The notes below the pieces were generated by a model that was given only the letters and a program-made list of their open reading frames with translations, made no database searches and had not been told where the DNA came from. DNA of 64,000 bases from Caldilineaceae bacterium (lineage in GTDB: Bacteria; Chloroflexota; Anaerolineae; Caldilineales; Caldilineaceae). A program made the position numbers and the translations under genes. The stretch lies in NCBI GenBank assembly GCA_022842065.1, contig JALHQH010000013.1:186001-250000 (forward strand), read 5' to 3'. Shown here piece by piece: positions 59,156-64,000 of the stretch (the stretch's first letter is position 1; every line of letters starts with the position of its first letter).

Positions 59156-59450
59156 ATCTGCGTTTGTCGAGAATTGTAAAGCAAACTTCGACAAATTCAG
59201 CGCACCTGAACTAGAGTATTCAATTGTTGAAATCGATTCTAGCGCATAAAGTAATCGAACGCTAATTGTAACAGGGCTGATAAGCTGATACGCCCAACTG
59301 TGTAAACCGCCGTGTTTGCCGTGGTGCCGGCTGAACATTGTGCAAAGGGTAACAGGGGAGAGCTTTCGCACGAATTGACAAGCGCGCATTTTTGCCGATA
59401 ATGGAGATCTGGCAAAATTCCACAGGGGCAGGCAAGATGGGGAGCGTAAG

Positions 59451-59858
59451 ATGAGTGAAGCAAAAAATGTACTGGGTGGCACTTTACAAAGCTGTTCAAC
59501 CAACCCACGCACCGGGTTTTATCGAGATGGCTGCTGCAACACTGGCCCCGATGATGTGGGGGTGCATACGGTCTGTGTGGTGACGACCGCTGAATTTTTA
59601 GAATTTAGCAAAGCGCGGGGCAATGATCTGAGTACGCCCATGCCCTTTTATCGCTTTCCAGGTCTAAAGCCGGGTGATCGCTGGTGCCTCTGTGCCGAGC
59701 GCTGGAAAGAGGCATTACAAGCGGGCAAAGCCCCCGCGGTGATCCTGGCGGCGACCCATGAAGCCACCTTGCAGCATGTCACGCTCGAGGAACTGGAGAT
59801 CTACGCATTAGATGGCGAGCCAGCCGAGTTACCCGATATTTTTGGCCGTGATGATTGA
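59451..59858 (+). CDS. DUF2237 family protein
   Basis: A 135-residue protein that matches the whole DUF2237 pattern: NVLGGTLQSCSTNPRTGFYRD, GCCNTGPDDVGVHTVC, FLEFSKARGNDLSTP, FPGLKPGDRWCLCAERW and APAVILAATHEATLQHV. Conserved Cys residues suggest metal or substrate binding. Family function is unknown. GGGGAG precedes the ATG. It stands alone, divergent from the B12 operon. Confidence 0.92.
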   Translation: MSEAKNVLGGTLQSCSTNPRTGFYRDGCCNTGPDDVGVHTVCVVTTAEFLEFSKARGNDLSTPMPFYRFPGLKPGDRWCLCAERWKEALQAGKAPAVILAATHEATLQHVTLEELEIYALDGEPAELPDIFGRDD

Positions 59859-59900
59859 GCCGATGTGCAGTGCCAGCACGACCGGCACAGATAATGATGT

Positions 59901-59999
59901 AAATAGAACGCGGATTTTACGGATTAGGCTGATTTATGCTGCGTTTTATGGGGTTTATCCGCGGATATCCGCCTAATCCGTAAAATCCGCGTTCTATTT
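59901..59999. repeat. Long palindrome with 29-bp perfect arms
   Basis: AAATAGAACGCGGATTTTAC plus nine bases (59901-59929) is inverted at 59971-59999 around TATGCTGCGTTTTATGGGGT-like loop sequence. Words such as GCGGATTTTACGGATTAGGC recur in the palindrome at 27534-27612. Confidence 0.85.
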
Positions 60000-60034
60000 A
60001 CTCAACAGCCCAAAAGATAAAAGACAGATCGACG

Positions 60035-62365
60035 ATGATCAATTCTGAAACCCTTGCCCTCCTCGACACCATTCAACGGCGCATTCTCTGGCTGGCAACC
60101 AACATTATCCATCACGCCAACAATGTACGGCCTAACGAGGATGGCATCAAAGTGGGGGGCCATCAAGCCTCATCGGCCTCGGTGGTGACCATCCTCACCG
60201 CGCTCTATTTTCACTTTTTGCAGGAAGGCGACCGGATTTCGATCAAGCCCCATGCCTCGCCGGTCTTTCACGCCATTCAATATCTGCTCGGCCAGTTGCC
60301 GCGCGAATATCTGACTACCCTGCGCGCCTACAAGGGACTGCAAGCCTATCCCAGCCGCACCAAAGATCCCGACCGCGTTGACTTTTCCACCGGCTCGGTT
60401 GGCCTGGGGGTGGTGGCACCGGCCTTTGCGGCCCTCGCCCAGAAGTATACCCAGGCTCACTTTGGCAATGTCACCTCCAACCGCTTTGTCGCCTTGGTCG
60501 GTGATGCCGAGTTGGATGAAGGCAACGTCTGGGAAGCGGTGCTCGATGAGGCTCTCGAAGGGCTTGATAATCTCCTGTGGATTGTCGATCTCAACCGCCA
60601 GAGTCTGGATCGGGTGATCCCTGGCATTCGCGCGGCGCGACTCAAACGCCTCTTTGAAGATATGGGCTGGCGGGTCTTGGAAGCCAAGTATGGCGAACAA
60701 TTACAGCGCCTTTTTGCCTTGCCCAACGGTGATCTGCTGCGCCACCGTATCGATGAGATGGACAATGAAGAGTACCAGGCGTTGATCCGCCTGCCGGGTG
60801 ATCAGTCGCGCGCTCGTTTGGTGGCTGCGCTGCCGGATCTGCGATCTGTGCTCCACAGGGTGAGTGATGAAGAGTTACCATCCGTGCTGGCCAACCTGGG
60901 TGGCCACGATCTGGCCGAGTTGCTGCGCGTTCTGGCGATTGCGGCCCGCCCCTGTGGTCACCCGACGATTATCTTCGCCTATACGATCAAAGGGTGGGGG
61001 CTGCCGATTGCCGGCCACCCGCTTAACCACTCCATGTTATTAACTGAAAAACAGCGCGAACTGGTGCGCGGTCAACTGCAAATTGACCCAAACGATGAAT
61101 GGGCGACCTTTCCTGCCGACTCTGCCGCTGCGCAACTCTGTCAACAGGTTGCCCAGCGGCTCTATGCTGTGGCCCCGGTCGCGACGGGGCCAATGGCGGT
61201 GCCGGTGCCGGCCACGTTGGGGTTGCCCATTGGCGAAAAAGCGAGTACCCAGGAGAGTTTTGGGCGGGTGCTGACGCGGCTGGCCGATCTGCCAGAGGTA
61301 CGTGATCGGCTGATTACCTGTTCGCCCGATGTCTCCTTTTCCACCAACCTTTCGGGGTGGATCAACAAACGGGGTGCCTTTAAGAGCAAACCCAAACCCG
61401 AATATGAGGGCGATGCCCAACAGTTGCTCAAATGGCAGCGCGGCCCCAGTGGTCAACACATCGAGCTGGGCATCTCCGAGATGAATCTCTTTCTGCTGTT
61501 GGGCATGTTTGGCCTCTCGGCAGAGTTAAACGGGCAGCAGTTGGCCCCCATCGGCACCGTCTATGATCCCTTTGTCTGCCGCGGGTTGGATGCGCTGATC
61601 TATGCGCTCTATTCGGGCGGCAAATTTGTCTTTGCCGGCACCCCCTCCGGCGTGAGCCTGGCCCCCGAAGGGGGGGCGCACCAGTCAACAATTACGCCTT
61701 CCATCGGCACCGAATTACCCAATCTGCGCATGTACGAACCCTGCTTCGTCTGCGAAGTAGAGTGGACTTTGCTGGAAAGTATTCGTGCCTGTTTTGACCG
61801 TGACCACGGCTACGCCACCTACTTGCGCCTCTCCACCAAGCCGATTGAACAGCGCTTGTTACAACCCACCTTGGCCCGCCTGGGCGAAGCCACGCTGCGT
61901 GAACAAGTCTTGGCCGGTGCCTATCGCCTGTGGGAGTGGCAGCAGGGCGGGGCCGATGTTGACGGTCGCGATGTCATTCATATCGCGGCGACCGGGGCGA
62001 TGATCCCCGAAGCGTGCGCCGCGGCCAGCTACCTATGGCAGGAAGGGGTCGCGGCCAATGTCCTGAATCTCACCAGCCCGCGCCAACTCTATAGCCACTG
62101 GCGCGCTACCCCCTATGCCAAGCGCGCCACGCTTTTCGACTGGTTCATTCCCCCCGCCGAACAGCGCGCCCCGATCATCACCGTGCAGGACGGGGCTTCC
62201 CATTCGCTCGCTTGGCTGGGCAGCGCCCTTGGCACGCGGTTGATCCCCTTGGGCGTCGATGACTTTGGGCAGTCCGGCACCGGGGCGGAACTTTATCGCC
62301 ATTATGGGATTGGCTGGGAAGCGATTGTGGGGGCGGCGTTTGCGGCGTTGGATGAGGGTGCGTAA
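60035..62365 (+). CDS. Pyruvate dehydrogenase E1 component, homodimeric (AceE-like)
   Basis: A 776-residue transketolase-superfamily protein; E. coli AceE is about 887. The TPP motif is GDAELDEGNVWEAVLDEALE followed by LLWIVDLNRQSLD; the N-terminal ANVRPNEDGIKVGGHQASSAS and SFSTNLSGW-like blocks match the AceE type. The pyrimidine-domain region EGGAHQSTITPSIGTELPNL is present. It would decarboxylate pyruvate or a related 2-oxo acid and pass the acyl group to an E2. No E2 or E3 gene is adjacent. The region before the ATG lacks a strong ribosome site. Confidence 0.87.
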   Translation: MINSETLALLDTIQRRILWLATNIIHHANNVRPNEDGIKVGGHQASSASVVTILTALYFHFLQEGDRISIKPHASPVFHAIQYLLGQLPREYLTTLRAYKGLQAYPSRTKDPDRVDFSTGSVGLGVVAPAFAALAQKYTQAHFGNVTSNRFVALVGDAELDEGNVWEAVLDEALEGLDNLLWIVDLNRQSLDRVIPGIRAARLKRLFEDMGWRVLEAKYGEQLQRLFALPNGDLLRHRIDEMDNEEYQALIRLPGDQSRARLVAALPDLRSVLHRVSDEELPSVLANLGGHDLAELLRVLAIAARPCGHPTIIFAYTIKGWGLPIAGHPLNHSMLLTEKQRELVRGQLQIDPNDEWATFPADSAAAQLCQQVAQRLYAVAPVATGPMAVPVPATLGLPIGEKASTQESFGRVLTRLADLPEVRDRLITCSPDVSFSTNLSGWINKRGAFKSKPKPEYEGDAQQLLKWQRGPSGQHIELGISEMNLFLLLGMFGLSAELNGQQLAPIGTVYDPFVCRGLDALIYALYSGGKFVFAGTPSGVSLAPEGGAHQSTITPSIGTELPNLRMYEPCFVCEVEWTLLESIRACFDRDHGYATYLRLSTKPIEQRLLQPTLARLGEATLREQVLAGAYRLWEWQQGGADVDGRDVIHIAATGAMIPEACAAASYLWQEGVAANVLNLTSPRQLYSHWRATPYAKRATLFDWFIPPAEQRAPIITVQDGASHSLAWLGSALGTRLIPLGVDDFGQSGTGAELYRHYGIGWEAIVGAAFAALDEGA

Positions 62366-62400
62366 GGCGAATGATGAAAATTTCCAAATAGTGCGGCAAA

Positions 62401-62456
62401 CGTAGACTGAGCACGCGTCGGAAGTACCCTCCCGACGCGTGCTCAGTCTACGTTTT
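62401..62456 (+). terminator. Terminator of the E1 gene
   Basis: CGTAGACTGAGCACGCGTCGG (21 bp, 62401-62421) is inverted at 62432-62452 and followed by TTTT. It begins 35 bp after the stop codon. Confidence 0.85.
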
Positions 62457-62624
62457 AGTTCACTGCGGTCAGACCATCGCTATTGCCACACGTTCCGCTG
62501 GCACCTGCTCCCCCTCATACAGAAAACAGGCAGCCTGATGTTAGCCGGCAACTGTATCAGCAGCGAGGCACTTGGTCGGACCGATCCTCTGCGCTACACC
62601 CTCCCCAAACCCCAAAAACCCTGT

Positions 62625-62653
62625 TTGACAGCTACTAGCCACTATGTTATGCT
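62625..62653 (+). promoter_or_regulatory. Promoter of the second sugar-binding protein gene
   Basis: TTGACA (62625-62630) and TATGCT (62648-62653) with a 17-bp spacer. The leader to the ATG at 62882 would be about 220 nt and contains a GCCGGCGACA/GCCCGCCGGC hairpin near 62710; no known riboswitch was recognised in it. Confidence 0.7.
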
Positions 62654-62881
62654 GGTTTTACCCACTATCTTTAATTGAATTCGGCAGATCGAGAGCGTTT
62701 TTTACCTGCCGGCGACAGTTGCCCGCCGGCATTTTCGCCGCAACCGCCGTTTCGTCTATCTGGGATTTGAAAATACCAATTTGGGTATAGCTACTGCTGT
62801 ACACATAAGAGCTCCCCACAGTGCATCAGTTATCAGGCTTTTCTCCAACGTAACAATTTGGGATCAAAATAGGAGGGTACC

Positions 62882-64000
62882 ATGACTGACAACAAGCCAT
62901 CGCCAGCGAAACTCTCACGGCGCACCCTGCTGCGCGGTAGTCTTGCGACCGCGGCGGCGGCCTCGTTCCTGCCGCTGTTGGCGGCCTGCCAACCCGTCCC
63001 TGGCGGCCCTGCAGGCGCAGGGGCTACCGGCGGGACAGACACCGAGACGATCGAAATGCTGGCGTTCTGGTGGTCGGATTCACCCCGCGACGCCAAGGTG
63101 CTAACCGACACCTTCACTGCCTTTGAAGAGCGCCATCCCGGCGTCAAGATTACCTTCGACGATACCGGCACCGCGCACCTGGAAAAGCTGATGACGAACA
63201 TGGCCGCGGGCACGCCGCCGGACATCTTCGCCGTGCATACCGCGTGGATGGTCCAGGTTGCCGCCGCCGGGCAGTTGGTAGATTGGACCCCCTTTGCCGA
63301 GGCCGATGCCACGGCGAATCTCGACGATTACTTCCCGCAGCAGGTGGGTTTCTACACCTATAACGATGGCCTCTATGCCCTGCCCTATTACTCGGGGCCA
63401 AGCTGTATCTGGTATAACGAGGATATCTTCCGTGAGAAGGGGGTCAAGACCCCATGGGAACACGAGCAAGAAGGGACCTGGACCTGGGAGACGCTGCGCG
63501 AACTCGCCTTACAGACCACCGGCGGTGAAGGCATGGAAAAGACGCTGGGCTGGGACGCGGCGCAAAACCCCTCGGCCATTCACTACTATCTCTGTGTACC
63601 CTGGTGGACCAGCGGCGTCGAATTCATCAACGAAGATGAGACCGAATGGCTCTTCGACCAGCAAGAGATCATTGATGTCGTCCAATGGCATCAGGATATG
63701 GCGCTTAAGGACAAGTCGTTGGTGATGCCCGCCGATCTCCAAGGCGTTACCCGCATGTTTGACACCGGGCGCTTAGCGATGTCCTGGGGCATCAAGGCCC
63801 ACGCTGTCTCCATCCCCGGTGATAACTTTACGGTCGGCCACGCCCCCACGCCCAAGGGCGCGGCGGGACGCATCAACCGTGATGGCCCGAATGGTGTCGG
63901 CTCGGCCAGCGAGAGCAAACACAAGGATCTGGCCTTCCAGTTCGGCCTCTTTATGGGCGGCGAAGAGGGTGCCCCCTATTATCTGGCCTCTGGGCGCTCC
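62882..64000 (+). CDS. Sugar ABC transporter substrate-binding lipoprotein (3' end outside window)
   Basis: The frame is open for 373 codons to the window edge. The N-terminus has a Tat-like SRRTLLRGSLA and lipobox LLAAC, then a Gly/Ala linker. Family-1-type blocks are MLAFWWSDSPRDAK, FEERHPGVKITFDD, NMAAGTPPDIFAVHTAWM, GLYALPYYSGPSCIWYNEDI and FDTGRLAMSWGIKA. AGGAGGG precedes the ATG. It binds a carbohydrate outside the membrane; permease genes probably follow beyond the window. It is not a close copy of the binding protein at 44322. Confidence 0.93.
   Translation, partial: MTDNKPSPAKLSRRTLLRGSLATAAAASFLPLLAACQPVPGGPAGAGATGGTDTETIEMLAFWWSDSPRDAKVLTDTFTAFEERHPGVKITFDDTGTAHLEKLMTNMAAGTPPDIFAVHTAWMVQVAAAGQLVDWTPFAEADATANLDDYFPQQVGFYTYNDGLYALPYYSGPSCIWYNEDIFREKGVKTPWEHEQEGTWTWETLRELALQTTGGEGMEKTLGWDAAQNPSAIHYYLCVPWWTSGVEFINEDETEWLFDQQEIIDVVQWHQDMALKDKSLVMPADLQGVTRMFDTGRLAMSWGIKAHAVSIPGDNFTVGHAPTPKGAAGRINRDGPNGVGSASESKHKDLAFQFGLFMGGEEGAPYYLASGRS

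Noticed and set aside
59027..59512. Open frame on the minus strand
   Set aside because: It lies over the cobalamin riboswitch landmarks and has no ribosome site or recognisable protein features.
60035..62365. Transketolase or phosphoketolase
   Set aside because: The N-terminal and TPP-region blocks match the homodimeric pyruvate dehydrogenase E1 type better, although the exact 2-oxo acid is not proven.

Overview
The window reads as a chromosomal segment of a member of the Chloroflexota, most likely of the Anaerolineae/Caldilineae type. This is an inference from content: moderately high GC, many secreted proteins ending in a short LPxx[LIV]x[RK]-like tail, CSLREA/beta-helix and PKD/delta-60 surface proteins, large STAND/TPR and BTAD regulators, and very frequent long inverted repeats between genes. 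No rRNA, tRNA, CRISPR array or intact transposase was seen.

Left end (1-5.5 kb, minus strand): a lasso-peptide-type RiPP cluster. In transcription order it holds an asparagine-synthase-like cyclase, precursor peptide, HPr-kinase-like peptide kinase, PqqD-like leader-binding protein (B1), transglutaminase-like leader peptidase (B2), a second very short precursor gene, and a family 2 glycosyltransferase that runs off the window. Both precursors end in Ser, the residue phosphorylated by this kinase type in paeninodin-like systems.

5.5-19.8 kb: a secreted subtilase and a secreted beta-helix protein face each other. A racemase, a membrane protein/XRE pair and small enzymes follow. Two minus-strand runs of small metabolic genes (12.4-14.8 and 15.5-19.6 kb) each start from a promoter carrying four phased TGTNGA hexamers with identical spacing. 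A BTAD (SARP-type) regulator lies immediately upstream of the second run and is the obvious candidate to bind them.

23-34.5 kb: an MFS transporter fused to HEAT repeats, a four-gene minus-strand run (Gfo/Idh oxidoreductase, reductive-dehalogenase-like iron-sulfur protein, PhyH dioxygenase, SDR), a secreted PKD protein, a small zinc-finger protein and a STAND-TPR regulator.

34.7-44 kb: two giant secreted clostripain-family (C11) proteases with delta-60 repeats flank a Cys-rich lipoprotein. 44-51 kb: sugar ABC transporter genes (binding protein plus two permeases, no ATPase), a gamma-glutamyltransferase and a class V aminotransferase, then a secreted protein built of four CPx8HPC repeats.

52-59 kb: a cobalamin riboswitch with an intrinsic terminator precedes an operon for two secreted intrinsic-factor-like proteins and an ECF transporter (S, T and double ATPase). 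This looks like a vitamin B12/corrinoid capture and import system. Right end: a DUF2237 protein, a homodimeric-type pyruvate dehydrogenase E1, and the start of a second sugar-binding lipoprotein gene.

Nearly every intergenic gap holds a long inverted repeat. Two recognisable families occur: a 125-bp element present twice as identical copies with 5-bp target duplications, and cassettes with CTAGTRCAG ends.
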